A stretch of DNA of 64,000 nt from Cohnella luojiensis (GTDB taxonomy: Bacteria; Bacillota; Bacilli; Paenibacillales; Paenibacillaceae). A program made the translations under genes and the position numbers. The notes below the pieces were generated by a model. The model was given only the letters and a program-made list of their open reading frames with translations. It was not told the origin of the DNA and ran no database searches. The stretch lies in the NCBI RefSeq assembly GCF_004564235.1, contig NZ_SOMN01000008.1, forward strand, positions 89,090 to 153,089, given 5' to 3'. This document shows, in pieces, positions 35,417 through 44,046 of this stretch. The number at the start of each line of letters is the position of its first letter. The first letter of the stretch is position 1.

Positions 35417-35620
35417 TTGGAGGTCGCCTCTCTCGCATTACGCGATGTTTGAGGGTAACTTTCGACGGGAGGTGCGCGGTTTCCTTTCTCGCATAGGGCA
35501 TTTAACATTATTTAATACAAGTAAAACGACTTCGCTGTCTTTGGGACGGCGGTACACGTTTGTATCGTGCTATTAGATGAGTATAAAGACATAGAATTTT
35601 ATACTTTCTGATATTGTAGC

Positions 35621-35672
35621 AAAAACCCGAATCTCCCCCTCGCGGAAACCCCGCAAGGGCTAAATTCGGGCC
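35621..35672 (-). terminator. Terminator-like hairpin upstream of the UMF1 gene
   Basis: Minus strand CCCGAAT...ATTCGGG encloses a second stem (CCCTTGCGGGG...CCGCGAGGG) and is followed by TTTTTG. No gene on this strand ends here, so it is either a leader attenuator of the transporter gene or a block to antisense transcription from the LysR gene. The rest of 35417-35795 holds no gene I can support. Confidence 0.5.
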
Positions 35673-35795
35673 AACTCAATGCTGCCTGTCTGGGTCCATT
35701 TTTTCCGTGCTTCCCGATGTTCTTCCCCATGAGGGCATTATCTGCATGCTTGGCGAATGTCAATGCCATGAACGCGGGATGCTGCGGATAGAAGT

Positions 35796-35813
35796 CTACT
35801 CAAATTTGAGTAG
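35796..35813. promoter_or_regulatory. 18-bp perfect palindrome upstream of the LysR gene
   Basis: CTACTCAAATTTGAGTAG, centred about 56 bases before the expected transcription start of the LysR gene and ending 11 bases before its -35. This is the usual place for a LysR-type recognition site; autoregulation is inferred. Confidence 0.6.
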
Positions 35814-35824
35814 TTTACAACCCT

Positions 35825-35853
35825 TTGCGGCGAATAAAAGAATCCCCTATAAT
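35825..35853 (+). promoter_or_regulatory. SigA promoter of the LysR gene
   Basis: TTGCGG (35825-35830), 17-base spacer, perfect TATAAT (35848-35853); leader of about 70 nt to ATG 35932. Confidence 0.7.
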
Positions 35854-35931
35854 GAAATTAAAGATAACGACAAATCCTTTTTATATGTATTGATTAAGGT
35901 GATAAATTTATTCAATCCAGGAGGCGATCAA

Positions 35932-36834
35932 ATGAACATTAGCCAGTTAGAGACATTAGTCACGATCTCTAAGACGCTTAGCTTCCGCAAAGCCGGTGAG
36001 GTGCTCAACTTGACGCAACCCGCCGTTTCCGCGCAAATAAAGAGCCTAGAGGACGAATTCAAGGCTGTTCTCGTCGATCGTAACCATCCCGTGGCCCTGA
36101 CGGATAGAGGGCAGGTATTTCTTGAGCACGCAGAGCAAATATTAGCGATCGTGGAGCAATTGAAGCAGAAGCTGTCCGATCTGAACCAAATCCCTCAAGG
36201 CCACATCGTGCTCGGAACTACGACCTCCATCGCGATTCAAATTCTTCCGAGGGTGCTATCCTATTTTCAAGACCAATTTCCTTTGATCAAGACAAGCATT
36301 CTCTCCATGTCCTCGACTCAAGTACTCGCAAGCGTGGAGAACGGCACGGTAGATGTCGGCATCGGTTACTTGACCGACAGAAGCCTGCACGTGGAAACAT
36401 CGATCCTCTATTACGATACCTTCGAGTTCGTCGTTGCGCCTCAACACCCGTTAGCCGCCTCCAAGCGGATTACGATTAGCATGCTCAAGGATATACCGCT
36501 CATCCTGCTTTCCCCGGATACGCTCGGACGCAGATTCGTTGACCGGATTTTCCGCGAGCACGGAATCGAGCCGAACATCGTCATGGAGCTCGGGAGCAGC
36601 GAAGAGGTCAAGCGGATGGTTGAACTCAATATGGGAGCCGCAGTCGTCTCCAAGCTCTCGATCGCCGAAGAGTTGCGCCGGGGCACGCTTAAGATGATCT
36701 CCGTAAACGAGCTCGAGGTGAGCCATCCCGTTGGCGTCATGACCAAATCGGGCAGATACGTCAATAGCGCGATGCGGCAATTCCTGAATGACCTGAAGGG
36801 GATGCCGGAGGATCAGTTTATCGGCAGTGAATAA
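35932..36834 (+). CDS. LysR-family transcriptional regulator
   Basis: 300 residues. The N-terminal winged helix has FRKAGEVLNLTQPAVSAQIKSLE; the effector domain begins GHIVLGTTTSIAIQILP, a typical LysR fold (CysB/CysL/Cbl-like sensing). Effector and targets are unknown. ATG 35932 follows CAGGAGG by 8 bases; the open frame further upstream is not coding. It is 21 bases upstream of the PHP phosphatase gene and co-directional, so the pair is probably one operon, with the upstream palindrome as likely control site. Confidence 0.88.
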   Translation: MNISQLETLVTISKTLSFRKAGEVLNLTQPAVSAQIKSLEDEFKAVLVDRNHPVALTDRGQVFLEHAEQILAIVEQLKQKLSDLNQIPQGHIVLGTTTSIAIQILPRVLSYFQDQFPLIKTSILSMSSTQVLASVENGTVDVGIGYLTDRSLHVETSILYYDTFEFVVAPQHPLAASKRITISMLKDIPLILLSPDTLGRRFVDRIFREHGIEPNIVMELGSSEEVKRMVELNMGAAVVSKLSIAEELRRGTLKMISVNELEVSHPVGVMTKSGRYVNSAMRQFLNDLKGMPEDQFIGSE

Positions 36835-36855
36835 TAATGAACGAGGAGAGATGAC

Positions 36856-37668
36856 ATGAAATTCGATTTGCATACGCACCATGACAGATGCGGCCACGCT
36901 ACGGGTAAAATCAACGATTATATCGTATCGGCCATCAAAGCCGGCATGCAGGTTATCGGAATCTCCGACCATTCGCCTTATTTTGCCCATGAACACGATC
37001 AGCCCAAACCCGGCATAGCGATGGCGAGAAGCGATTTTCCCAATTACATAGCCGAGGTTCTTCGGCTTAAGGACAAATACAAAGACCAAATCGAAGTGCT
37101 GCTCGGAGTGGAATCCGACTTCTATATCGATCAAATCGATCTATATCGTTCAGCCTATGAGCCTTATCCCTTCGATTACATTATCGGCTCCGTGCACCAA
37201 ACCCGGGGTGTCAGCATTTTTAACCGCAACCGGTGGAAGGGCAAGGACGAAGCGGAGAAAATCGACGAGAAAAAGCATTATTACGAGCTGATTCGCCATT
37301 CCGCGAACAGCGGTTTATTCCAAGTGCTCGGGCATATCGACGCGATGAAGGGCTACTTCCCTCTGTTCGCCAACATTCCCGGGGCAGAATCCGAAATCGA
37401 CGAGGCATTGAAGGCAGTTGCGGCTAACGAGATTTCCATCGAGATCAACACGAGCGGAAGCACGAAAACCGTCGGCGGATGGTATCCTTCCGATGTCTTG
37501 CTAGAGCGAGCGTTACACTTCGGAGTCGACGTGACCTTCGGTTCCGATGCGCACATCCCCGAGAGAGTCGGCGACGAATGGGAGCTCGTCCAGAAACGGC
37601 TTCGCGAGATCGGTTTCAGCCGTTGGGTCTTCTTCCGCCAGAAGCAGAAGGTTATCGTCCCGCTATAA
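36856..37668 (+). CDS. PHP-domain histidinol-phosphatase-like protein
   Basis: 270 residues of the HisK/HisJ type. Metal ligands of the PHP fold are visible in order: DLHTHHDRC, ISDHSP, GVESDFY, GSVHQ, GHIDAMKG and GSDAHIPERVG. Family members hydrolyse histidinol phosphate in histidine biosynthesis with bound Zn, Mn or Fe. No his genes are nearby, so the physiological substrate remains open. The start has GAGGAGAG upstream and lies 21 bases after the LysR stop. Confidence 0.85.
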   Translation: MKFDLHTHHDRCGHATGKINDYIVSAIKAGMQVIGISDHSPYFAHEHDQPKPGIAMARSDFPNYIAEVLRLKDKYKDQIEVLLGVESDFYIDQIDLYRSAYEPYPFDYIIGSVHQTRGVSIFNRNRWKGKDEAEKIDEKKHYYELIRHSANSGLFQVLGHIDAMKGYFPLFANIPGAESEIDEALKAVAANEISIEINTSGSTKTVGGWYPSDVLLERALHFGVDVTFGSDAHIPERVGDEWELVQKRLREIGFSRWVFFRQKQKVIVPL

Positions 37669-37689
37669 GATCAAAGACAGAGGTGTCGA

Positions 37690-37725
37690 ATAAGGCCGTC
37701 CCAACCGGGACGGCCTATTATTGTT
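37690..37725 (+). terminator. Terminator of the LysR-PHP operon
   Basis: AGGCCGTCCC-AACC-GGGACGGCCT followed by ATTATTGTT; about 20 bases after the stop. Confidence 0.8.
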
Positions 37726-37737
37726 CTTTGGCTTGTC

Positions 37738-37776
37738 AAAAAAAAGGAAGCCCGCCAACGGTGGCAGGCTTCAATC
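37738..37776 (-). terminator. Terminator of the pirin operon
   Basis: Minus strand GAAGCCTGCCACCG-TTGGCGGGCTTC with two mismatches, followed by a run of eight T. It ends transcripts from the pirin gene at 37869. Confidence 0.7.
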
Positions 37777-37868
37777 ATATGAAAAAAGGGGGTCTTGCTT
37801 ATTATAATATCCAACCTCTACGACAGGCAGATCACAGGAATGTTTCAATTGTGTAACAAAATGGACGG

Positions 37869-38579
37869 TTAAGGTAAATCAATCAACAGGATGCGAGCCC
37901 CTCCATCGCTGACGATGGTCAGTTCGGGCACGTCTTCGATACGAGCGGCATCCCGAACGCTCAGCTTGGTTTCGCCGTTGACGCTAACATCGCCTTCGAG
38001 CACGAAAAGGAATACTTTTCTGCCCGCCGGTTGCGTAAAGGTTAAAGGTTTCCCTGCTGATGGTTCCGACAAATAAATGGTCATATCCTGATTCAGATGC
38101 GCGACTTTTCCTTCTACTCCGTTCGTTGAAGCGACAGGCACCAGAACGTCGGCCAACCCGTCCTTATCGAACTCCGTCGTCTCATAGGAAGGGGTTACGC
38201 CCTTCACATTAGGCATGAACCACATTTGCAGAAGGTCAAGCTGCTCATCCTTGGAGATATTATACTCCGAATGGAAAAGCCCGGTCCCCGCCGACATCCT
38301 TTGAACACCGCCCCAAGTCGTTTCCGCGCGGTTACCAAGGCTGTCTTGATGTTCCAGGATTCCGCTCAGCACGACCGTTACGATTTCCATTTCCCGGTGC
38401 GGATGCATGCCGAATCCTTCCGTCGCGGCGATTGAATCGTCGTTTAATACCCTCATTGGACCGAACTGCAAATATTTAGGATCGTAATAGTCGGCGAATG
38501 AAAAGCTAAAGTTCGACTTTAGCCAGCCATGATCGGCCGAATAACGTTCGTCTGCGCGTTGAATGGAAATCATCGTCAT
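37869..38579 (-). CDS. Pirin-family protein
   Basis: 236 residues, a two-domain cupin of the short YhaK-like type. The N-terminal domain has the metal-binding HPHREMEIVT and FHSEYN blocks (His, His, His, Glu), with GTGLFHSE between. Pirins bind Fe or Ni; some have quercetinase activity, others act in oxidative-stress sensing. Two start codons (38579, 38573) follow GAGGAGG; the second is better spaced, but I keep the longer. Downstream partner of the doxX gene (17-base gap) and presumably repressed by the divergent HxlR protein. Confidence 0.88.
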   Translation of the reverse strand: MTMISIQRADERYSADHGWLKSNFSFSFADYYDPKYLQFGPMRVLNDDSIAATEGFGMHPHREMEIVTVVLSGILEHQDSLGNRAETTWGGVQRMSAGTGLFHSEYNISKDEQLDLLQMWFMPNVKGVTPSYETTEFDKDGLADVLVPVASTNGVEGKVAHLNQDMTIYLSEPSAGKPLTFTQPAGRKVFLFVLEGDVSVNGETKLSVRDAARIEDVPELTIVSDGGARILLIDLP

Positions 38580-38596
38580 GCGCCTCCTCGTTTACT

Positions 38597-38998
38597 TCAG
38601 TTTACCCAAAGTGCATCAAGTGAATAATCGCCTGGGCCAATCATAGCAATTGCTACCGCAACAACGGCCAGAACCAGGTTATACTCGTACCCGCTCTGCG
38701 TATTCCAGAGTCCGTTCTTCCCATGTACCTTAACGATCGCGATCAGCATAGTCAGAACGATCAAAGCTGCCCCTAGCGGAGTTAACAACCCGAAAGCGAT
38801 CAGCAATCCTCCCGCTAATTCCGCAAGGCCGGCCAGCAATGCCATCGTACGTCCGGGTTTAATCCCGATCGATTCGAAAAACCCGCCGGTACCTCCTAGT
38901 CCGTAGCCCCCGAACCACCCTGCTAATTTCTGCATCGCATGTCCCGCGAACAATAATCCGATAACGACTCTAAGCAACAATATTCCCCATTCCATCAT
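38597..38998 (-). CDS. DoxX-family membrane protein
   Basis: 133 residues with four membrane segments. It shows the DoxX pattern: LLRVVIGLLFAGHAMQKLAGWF at the start, then a Gly-rich loop (GGYGLGGTGGFFES) and AELAGGLLIAFGLLTPLGA. DoxX proteins are small quinone-oxidoreductase-associated or redox-stress membrane proteins. ATG 38998 has AAGGGTG 9 bases upstream; an earlier GTG at 39010 is less likely. It is first in the doxX-pirin operon behind a near-consensus promoter with an HxlR-type operator over its -35. Confidence 0.85.
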   Translation of the reverse strand: MMEWGILLLRVVIGLLFAGHAMQKLAGWFGGYGLGGTGGFFESIGIKPGRTMALLAGLAELAGGLLIAFGLLTPLGAALIVLTMLIAIVKVHGKNGLWNTQSGYEYNLVLAVVAVAIAMIGPGDYSLDALWVN

Positions 38999-39052
38999 AA
39001 TAACCCACACCCTTCGTTTTGTTTAGCAAGAAGTTGTTTCTGCTTAATCTTA

Positions 39053-39081
39053 ATATTAAGATTATTACTTACTTTTGTCAA
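39053..39081 (-). promoter_or_regulatory. SigA promoter of doxX-pirin
   Basis: Minus strand TTGACA (39076-39081), 17-base spacer, TAATAT (39053-39058). Confidence 0.8.
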
Positions 39082-39085
39082 GTAA
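39065..39085. promoter_or_regulatory. Putative HxlR operator 1
   Basis: TTACTT-N9-AAGTAA, an inverted repeat covering the doxX -35. Its inner form ACTT-N9-AAGT is the same as in operator 2. Assignment to the HxlR protein rests on position only. Confidence 0.6.
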
Positions 39086-39104
39086 CTATATATAATTAAT
39101 TTAT

Positions 39105-39136
39105 CACTTACTTTAATGAAGTGGGTATGCTAAAAT
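39105..39136 (+). promoter_or_regulatory. hxlR-type gene promoter with operator 2
   Basis: CACTT-N9-AAGTG (39105-39123) covers the -35 TTACTT (39108-39113) of a promoter with 17-base spacer and -10 TAAAAT (39131-39136). The matched operators suggest that one regulator controls both divergent transcripts. Confidence 0.6.
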
Positions 39137-39157
39137 GTAAACGAAGGGGGAATCGAT

Positions 39158-39466
39158 ATGGACTATTCCAAAATGTGCCCCAAATACGAGTCGGCTGCCG
39201 AGTTATTGGGCAAGAAGTGGACGGGACTTATTATCCGCGTGCTTCTCGGCGGTCCCAAACGGTTTAAGGAAATTAAAGAGCAAATTCCCGAAATGAGCGA
39301 TAAAATGCTGACTGATCGCATGAAGGAGCTCGAATCAAGCGGAATTCTCACTCGAACCGTGTACCCGGAAATGCCGGTGCGCATTGAATATGAGTTAACG
39401 GAAAAAGGCCGTAATTTGGAGGAAGTCATTCACTCCATCCAAAATTGGGGCGAAAGTTGGATGTAA
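39158..39466 (+). CDS. HxlR-family transcriptional regulator
   Basis: 102 residues, typical HxlR length. It has the conserved Cys near the N-terminus (MCPKYESAAELLGKKWTGLI), a winged helix (FKEIKEQIPEMSDKMLTDRMKELE) and the wing VRIEYELTEKGR. HxlR proteins such as YodB and HypR use this Cys to sense electrophiles, quinones or hypochlorite. Divergent from doxX-pirin with operator-like repeats over both promoters, so it probably represses those genes until redox stress (inference). GAAGGGGG precedes the ATG. Confidence 0.88.
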   Translation: MDYSKMCPKYESAAELLGKKWTGLIIRVLLGGPKRFKEIKEQIPEMSDKMLTDRMKELESSGILTRTVYPEMPVRIEYELTEKGRNLEEVIHSIQNWGESWM

Positions 39467-39484
39467 TAAGGCGTTAACAAAATG

Positions 39485-39535
39485 GGCTGTCCCGTAAGGT
39501 CTTCCAAGACCTTGCGAGGCAGCTCATTTTTTTGA
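39485..39535 (+). terminator. Terminator of the HxlR gene
   Basis: Inner stem AAGGTCTT-CC-AAGACCTT with outer pairing, followed by TTTTTTT. Confidence 0.75.
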
Positions 39536-39587
39536 GTCGTCGCAAATAGACATATAATCGACATAGATTCATAGAACTCGATAAAAG

Positions 39588-39616
39588 TTTACAACTTTGA
39601 TACACGTGGATATAAC
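39588..39616 (+). promoter_or_regulatory. SigA promoter of the VanY operon
   Basis: TTTACA (39588-39593), 17-base spacer, TATAAC (39611-39616). An 18-base inverted repeat TACATTC-ATAC-GAATGTA at 39641-39658 lies between it and the ribosome site (GAAGGAGAG) and could be an operator or a leader hairpin. Confidence 0.6.
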
Positions 39617-39675
39617 GCGGTTACATCAATCTCTTAATCTTACATTCATACGAATGTATTGAAGGAGAGAGATGA

Positions 39676-40611
39676 ATGAAAAAGAGAACCGCCATTACTT
39701 TAATCGCCGGCGCCGTCGTCGTTAGCGGTTTATGGTCTCAGGTGACCGCCTTAAATGGCGCGAAAACCGATGCGTCGGCAGATCCCGTCGCTCAGCCCGC
39801 TTCGGACAAGCCGTCTGCCGTGCCAACGGCAAGTCCTGAAGCTACTAACCCGCCTATAGCAAAGCCAACGCCAAAGCCAACACCCAAGCCAACTCCTAAA
39901 CCTACGCCTACCGAAACCGTAGATACTCCGATCACGGAAACGGCGCTCCAGTCCATATTGGCGGATAACCTGCCCAGTTTGACGATCAAGAAAACAAACG
40001 GTCTTGCCGTTATTACGAATCCTGCAAGCCTGTACGCTTTAGTCAACAAAAAACGCAATCTCCCTTCCGACTATGCGCCGAAGGACCTTGTCGTTCCCGA
40101 CGTGCCGTTCTCTTTCTCCGGCGATTCGCCCAAGAAGCAAATGCGCAAAGAAGCCGCCAAGGCGCTCGAATCGCTTTTCAAGGCAGCCAAGAAAGACGGC
40201 ATTAACCTGAAAGCCGTATCCGGATACCGATCATATGCTACCCAGAAAGCCATCTTCCAGAGCAACGCCGATAAGAAAGGAGAAGAAGTCGCCAACCGCA
40301 CGAGCGCTCGCCCCGGACAGAGCGAACACCAAACCGGATTGGCCATGGACATCTCCAGCGCTAGCGTCGGATTTGCTTTGGAGGAAAGCTTCGCGGATAC
40401 TAAAGAAGGAAAATGGCTCTCCAAACACGCGCAGGACCATGGGTTTATCATCCGTTTCCTGAAGGGTAAAGAGTCCATAACGGGATATACTTACGAGCCT
40501 TGGCACGTCCGTTATGTTGGAAAAGACCTCGCTAAGGACATTACTAAGAAGAAAGTGACGCTGGAGCAATATTTTGAAGCCGCAGCCGTCGCGATCGGAC
40601 AGAAATCCTAA
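39676..40611 (+). CDS. VanY-family D-alanyl-D-alanine carboxypeptidase
   Basis: 311 residues. An N-terminal signal or anchor segment (ITLIAGAVVVSGLWS) is followed by a Pro/Thr/Lys-rich spacer (PTPKPTPKPTPKPT), then a VanY peptidase domain from about residue 110. The zinc-site motifs are SEHQTGLAMDIS (SxHxxGxAxD) and EPWHVRYVG. It trims the terminal D-Ala from peptidoglycan stem peptides outside the membrane. First gene of a likely operon with the response regulator, kinase and lipoprotein that follow at 22, -4 and 4 bases, so the two-component system may monitor the wall. Confidence 0.9.
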   Translation: MKKRTAITLIAGAVVVSGLWSQVTALNGAKTDASADPVAQPASDKPSAVPTASPEATNPPIAKPTPKPTPKPTPKPTPTETVDTPITETALQSILADNLPSLTIKKTNGLAVITNPASLYALVNKKRNLPSDYAPKDLVVPDVPFSFSGDSPKKQMRKEAAKALESLFKAAKKDGINLKAVSGYRSYATQKAIFQSNADKKGEEVANRTSARPGQSEHQTGLAMDISSASVGFALEESFADTKEGKWLSKHAQDHGFIIRFLKGKESITGYTYEPWHVRYVGKDLAKDITKKKVTLEQYFEAAAVAIGQKS

Positions 40612-40632
40612 TTTAACTAACCGGGTGAATCG

Positions 40633-41316
40633 ATGACTAAGCGAATTTTGATTGCCGACGACGAGCCGGGAATCGCTAATCCTATCTCTTATGCCTTTCG
40701 CAAGGAAGGCTATGAGGTAGAGACCGTATATGACGGCCAGGCAGCATTTGACAAAGCGTTAAGCTTTCAACCGCATGTCATGGTGCTCGATGTCATGATG
40801 CCCAAGATGACGGGCTACGAGGTGTGCCGCAAACTCGATAACCGCTCCAACATGGGCATTATTTTGCTTACCGTCAAAAACGATATCGTAGACAAGATCG
40901 TCGGCTTGGAAATGGGCGCCGACGATTACATGACCAAACCTTTCGATCTAAGGGAGCTCATCGCCCGGGTTAAGGCACTCCTGCGCCGCTTGGAGAAAAA
41001 GGAGCCTGAAACGGAATCGTTGGAGTTGGGACCATTAACGGTGCACCTTCAGCTAAGGACGGTTTTTGTGGAGGGGAACTCCGTAGAATTGACGCCTAAG
41101 GAGTTCGATCTGCTGGTTCTACTGCTCTCCCACCCCGAACGCGTGTATACGCGGGACGAATTGCTTGATGCCGTGTGGGGGATGGAGTACGCTGCCGGGA
41201 CGAGAACGGTCGACATTCATATGCAGCGCCTGCGCAAAAAATTAGGCTATTCCGGGCAACGCATGCTTTTAACCGTATTCGGCGTCGGATACAAGGCGGT
41301 AGGAAAAGCGCCATGA
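40633..41316 (+). CDS. OmpR/PhoB-family response regulator
   Basis: 227 residues. The receiver domain has the acidic pair ADDEP, the phospho-acceptor Asp in VLDVMMPKM (near residue 54), and the Lys in TKPFD. A winged-helix DNA-binding domain follows (ELTPKEFDLLVLLL, RTVDIHMQRLRKKL, VFGVGYKA). A small oddity: LTVKNDIVDKI replaces the usual LTA(R/K)xxxxD, so the Thr is kept. It pairs with the kinase whose ATG overlaps its stop (ATGA). Targets unknown; probably wall genes including the carboxypeptidase upstream. Confidence 0.92.
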   Translation: MTKRILIADDEPGIANPISYAFRKEGYEVETVYDGQAAFDKALSFQPHVMVLDVMMPKMTGYEVCRKLDNRSNMGIILLTVKNDIVDKIVGLEMGADDYMTKPFDLRELIARVKALLRRLEKKEPETESLELGPLTVHLQLRTVFVEGNSVELTPKEFDLLVLLLSHPERVYTRDELLDAVWGMEYAAGTRTVDIHMQRLRKKLGYSGQRMLLTVFGVGYKAVGKAP

Positions 41317-42800
41317 CCGCGGTTAGCATTAAAATCAAGTTTAGCCTTTTTCTAGCGGTGCTCCTCTTATTGACGGTTTTTGTCTTGAGTCTCTTCGTTC
41401 TACGGGGAATCAAGGAGCAGCAGCAGCTTCGCATGGAGAAGGAGCTCTTACAGCAAACGAGGATCGCCAATCTCAGCATCAAGCAAGCCTACCTCACATC
41501 GCCTCCCATCGAGGCTCAACCGTTTCTTCGTACCCGCGGACAGCAGTTCGCGATGGATTTAGCGGTATATTCCGGATTGCACGTCGTTCTATACGACAAT
41601 TCCGGCAAGAAGGTTGGAGATTCCGTCCCTCTAAGCTCCGCCTATGACGTGGGAGATGCATTGGCGATAGCTCTTGGAGGGAAGATTGCCTACCAGCGCG
41701 AGCATGAGGGCGATTCGTTGCTTTATTTGACTCCCCTTCAAGGACCTGATCGCCAGATGGGCGTTATTCAGTTTCATTATCCGTTGATGAACGATATCCG
41801 ATTCTACGATACGATAGCGAACCTCTTCGTGATTACTGGCGCTGCCGTGCTTGCCGTCAGTTTTATCTTGGGCTACCTTTATTTCCAACGCGCGACATCG
41901 GCAATCATTGCGCTTAACCTAGCCGCGGAACAAATCCGCAAGGGCGCGTTCTTGGCATCGCCTCCCCTTCGGCGCAAAGACGAGCTGGGACAACTAAGCC
42001 AAGGCATCTATTATATGAGTTCGGAAATCCAAGGCAGCATGACCGCGATGATGGAAGAGGAAACCAAACTTCGCCAAGCCGTGGAAAAACTGCAGAAACT
42101 CGAGCAACAACAGAAGCAATTCATCGGCAACATCAGCCACGAGTTCAAGACGCCGCTCACTTCCATTAAGGCTTATTCCGAATTGATGGAATTGTACAGG
42201 GACGATACGGATTTGCGTAACGATGCCCTTCATCATATCCGGCTCGAAACCGACCGGCTTCATGAGATGGTGGATATGATTCTAAGGATCGCGGCGTTGG
42301 AAAAGTATGATTTCGAATTCCATCCCGAACGGGTCGACTTGCGGGAGATGCTGCTCGATATCGCCGGCAGACTGAAGGCTAAGGCGGATAGGTTCGGGGT
42401 GACCATCGTTCTTCACTTGGAGGACGCTGCGATCTGGGCGGACCGCGAGAGCGTCATGCACATCCTGATCAATCTGTTCGACAATGCCATTAAATATAAC
42501 TTGCCTGGCGGGCAAATCATCGTTGCCAACCGGGTCGAGGGAGATCGGGTAACCGTGCAAATCGCGGATACGGGAATCGGGATTCCGGCGGAAGCCCGCG
42601 ATAAAATATTCGAACCTTTCTTCACGGTGAATAACGATCGTTCCAGGCACAGCGGGGGCACGGGGTTAGGGCTCTCGCTCGTCAAGCAATTGGTCGAGAA
42701 GCACCGGGGAACCATCGAACTTCTGGATTCGGAAAACGGCGCGGTGTTTGAACTGACTTTTCCATCCTTCCTATCGCCAACCAACAAGGAGGTGCATTAA
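41313..42800 (+). CDS. Sensor histidine kinase
   Basis: 495 residues from ATG 41313, which overlaps the regulator's stop; the longer frame starting at 41175 lies inside that gene. TM1 spans about residues 9-30 and TM2 about 165-190 (ITGAAVLAVSFILGYLYF), enclosing an extracellular sensor of ~135 residues. HAMP follows, then HisKA with the phospho-acceptor His in NISHEFKTPLTS, and the ATPase domain (N-box NLFDNAIKYN, G1 ADTGIGIP, G2 GGTGLGLSLV). The input signal is unknown; the operon context suggests cell-envelope state. Confidence 0.92.
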   Translation: MTAVSIKIKFSLFLAVLLLLTVFVLSLFVLRGIKEQQQLRMEKELLQQTRIANLSIKQAYLTSPPIEAQPFLRTRGQQFAMDLAVYSGLHVVLYDNSGKKVGDSVPLSSAYDVGDALAIALGGKIAYQREHEGDSLLYLTPLQGPDRQMGVIQFHYPLMNDIRFYDTIANLFVITGAAVLAVSFILGYLYFQRATSAIIALNLAAEQIRKGAFLASPPLRRKDELGQLSQGIYYMSSEIQGSMTAMMEEETKLRQAVEKLQKLEQQQKQFIGNISHEFKTPLTSIKAYSELMELYRDDTDLRNDALHHIRLETDRLHEMVDMILRIAALEKYDFEFHPERVDLREMLLDIAGRLKAKADRFGVTIVLHLEDAAIWADRESVMHILINLFDNAIKYNLPGGQIIVANRVEGDRVTVQIADTGIGIPAEARDKIFEPFFTVNNDRSRHSGGTGLGLSLVKQLVEKHRGTIELLDSENGAVFELTFPSFLSPTNKEVH

Positions 42801-42804
42801 TGCG

Positions 42805-43935
42805 ATGCCCTTAAAAAAAACATTTCGACAATTATCCTTATCGGCCCTACTCCTGCTCACCTTAGTAGGTTGTCAACTTCAAGATACTGTGGTCGGCGAT
42901 CGAAATGAAACTCCCAACAACAAACGTATTACCGTTATCGAAAATCCGGAGAGAACCACTTACGAGGAATCGGTCGTCGATGCTCTCGTTCGTTTGGATG
43001 ACGTTCGGGGGTTGGATTGGCTTGACGAAGAGGAAATTATCGTGGATAAGGAGAATCGCGATTTCGGAACTCCCGAGAAGGCGGATGGATTAGATTGGTA
43101 TCCGCACAATATCTACGTCCAATCGCTTGAATCCGGCGTTCAAACCCCTCTGTTGCAGGCTAACGAGCATCAAGGCTACGCTCAAGTCAACCCGGATAGA
43201 ACCCAGATATTCTACAAAACGTTTTTCCTGCAAAGCAATACGGGAAAAGGGTACTTGTACGACATTCCTTCGCGCAAGGCGCAATCCTTCACGGATATCG
43301 ATGCGATGGACGTCCAGAACGGCAGATGGGTGGATAACGAATCCGTCGTATACGCGACCATTGACGGGAAGATCTATTTGGCCAGCATGGGAAGTTCGGC
43401 ACCGCGATTGTTGCTGGATAGCCAAATCCCTTTCGTCACTAATCTTGCTTATATGAATGGCCGTTTATATTACTCCTCTCTTAAAGGATCTCTGTATGTA
43501 AAGGAATCCGAGGAGAAGCCGCAGATTTTACCGATAAGCAACGTCGTTTGGATGGTTCCATCGCCGGATGAGCAACGGCTAGCTATCGTACGAAGAATAA
43601 AGAGCGGAGACATGGAGCTTCTTATCACGGACCTAAAGGGCGAGACTCTCTTCGCGATAGCCCAAGACTCGCAAATATTCGGCACGGCTTGGTCGCCCGA
43701 TGGGAACAAATTAGCTTACGCGGGAATCACTTCGAACGGAACAGCTCGAGGTATTTATGTGTCCAATTCGTCAACCGGTTTGTCAGCCCCCCTCACCGTG
43801 GATGTCAAATTCATCGCGGACCCGTTGCGCTGGAGCCCGACCGGCACCCGTCTCATGGTATCCTCCACCCAACCGGACGATCAGAGCAGGCTCAACAGGT
43901 ACGTGACCTATTTAGTGAGGGTTAGCGGATCCTAA
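42805..43935 (+). CDS. Lipoprotein with beta-propeller (TolB-like) repeats
   Basis: 376 residues. A lipoprotein signal peptide ends in the lipobox LVGC (Cys near residue 23), so it is tethered to the outer face of the membrane. The body contains repeated blades such as LDWLDEEEIIVDKEN, DGKIYLASMG, WMVPSPDEQRLAIVRR and GTAWSPDGNKLAYAG, which match WD40/PD40 TolB-like propellers. It starts 4 bases after the kinase stop. A likely role is as accessory sensor or regulator of the two-component system (inference). Confidence 0.82.
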   Translation: MPLKKTFRQLSLSALLLLTLVGCQLQDTVVGDRNETPNNKRITVIENPERTTYEESVVDALVRLDDVRGLDWLDEEEIIVDKENRDFGTPEKADGLDWYPHNIYVQSLESGVQTPLLQANEHQGYAQVNPDRTQIFYKTFFLQSNTGKGYLYDIPSRKAQSFTDIDAMDVQNGRWVDNESVVYATIDGKIYLASMGSSAPRLLLDSQIPFVTNLAYMNGRLYYSSLKGSLYVKESEEKPQILPISNVVWMVPSPDEQRLAIVRRIKSGDMELLITDLKGETLFAIAQDSQIFGTAWSPDGNKLAYAGITSNGTARGIYVSNSSTGLSAPLTVDVKFIADPLRWSPTGTRLMVSSTQPDDQSRLNRYVTYLVRVSGS

Positions 43936-43982
43936 CCGTTGCCGGGTTGAGCATTATCGTCTACAATAACACTAACGTGACG

Positions 43983-44030
43983 AAGAACGTCCTTGTCCAT
44001 TTTCAATGGAAGGGGCGTTCTTTTTATTTT
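43983..44030 (+). terminator. Terminator of the VanY/two-component operon
   Basis: AAGAACG pairs with CGTTCTT, with an inner stem TCCAT/ATGGA, followed by TTTTTATTTT. It ends right before the ribosome site of the next gene. Confidence 0.8.
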
Positions 44031-44046
44031 GGAGGAGGCTAAGTTA

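Noticed and set aside
36451..37134. 227-codon minus-strand ORF
   Set aside because: Antisense across the LysR-PHP junction; both plus-strand genes have clear domains and ribosome sites.
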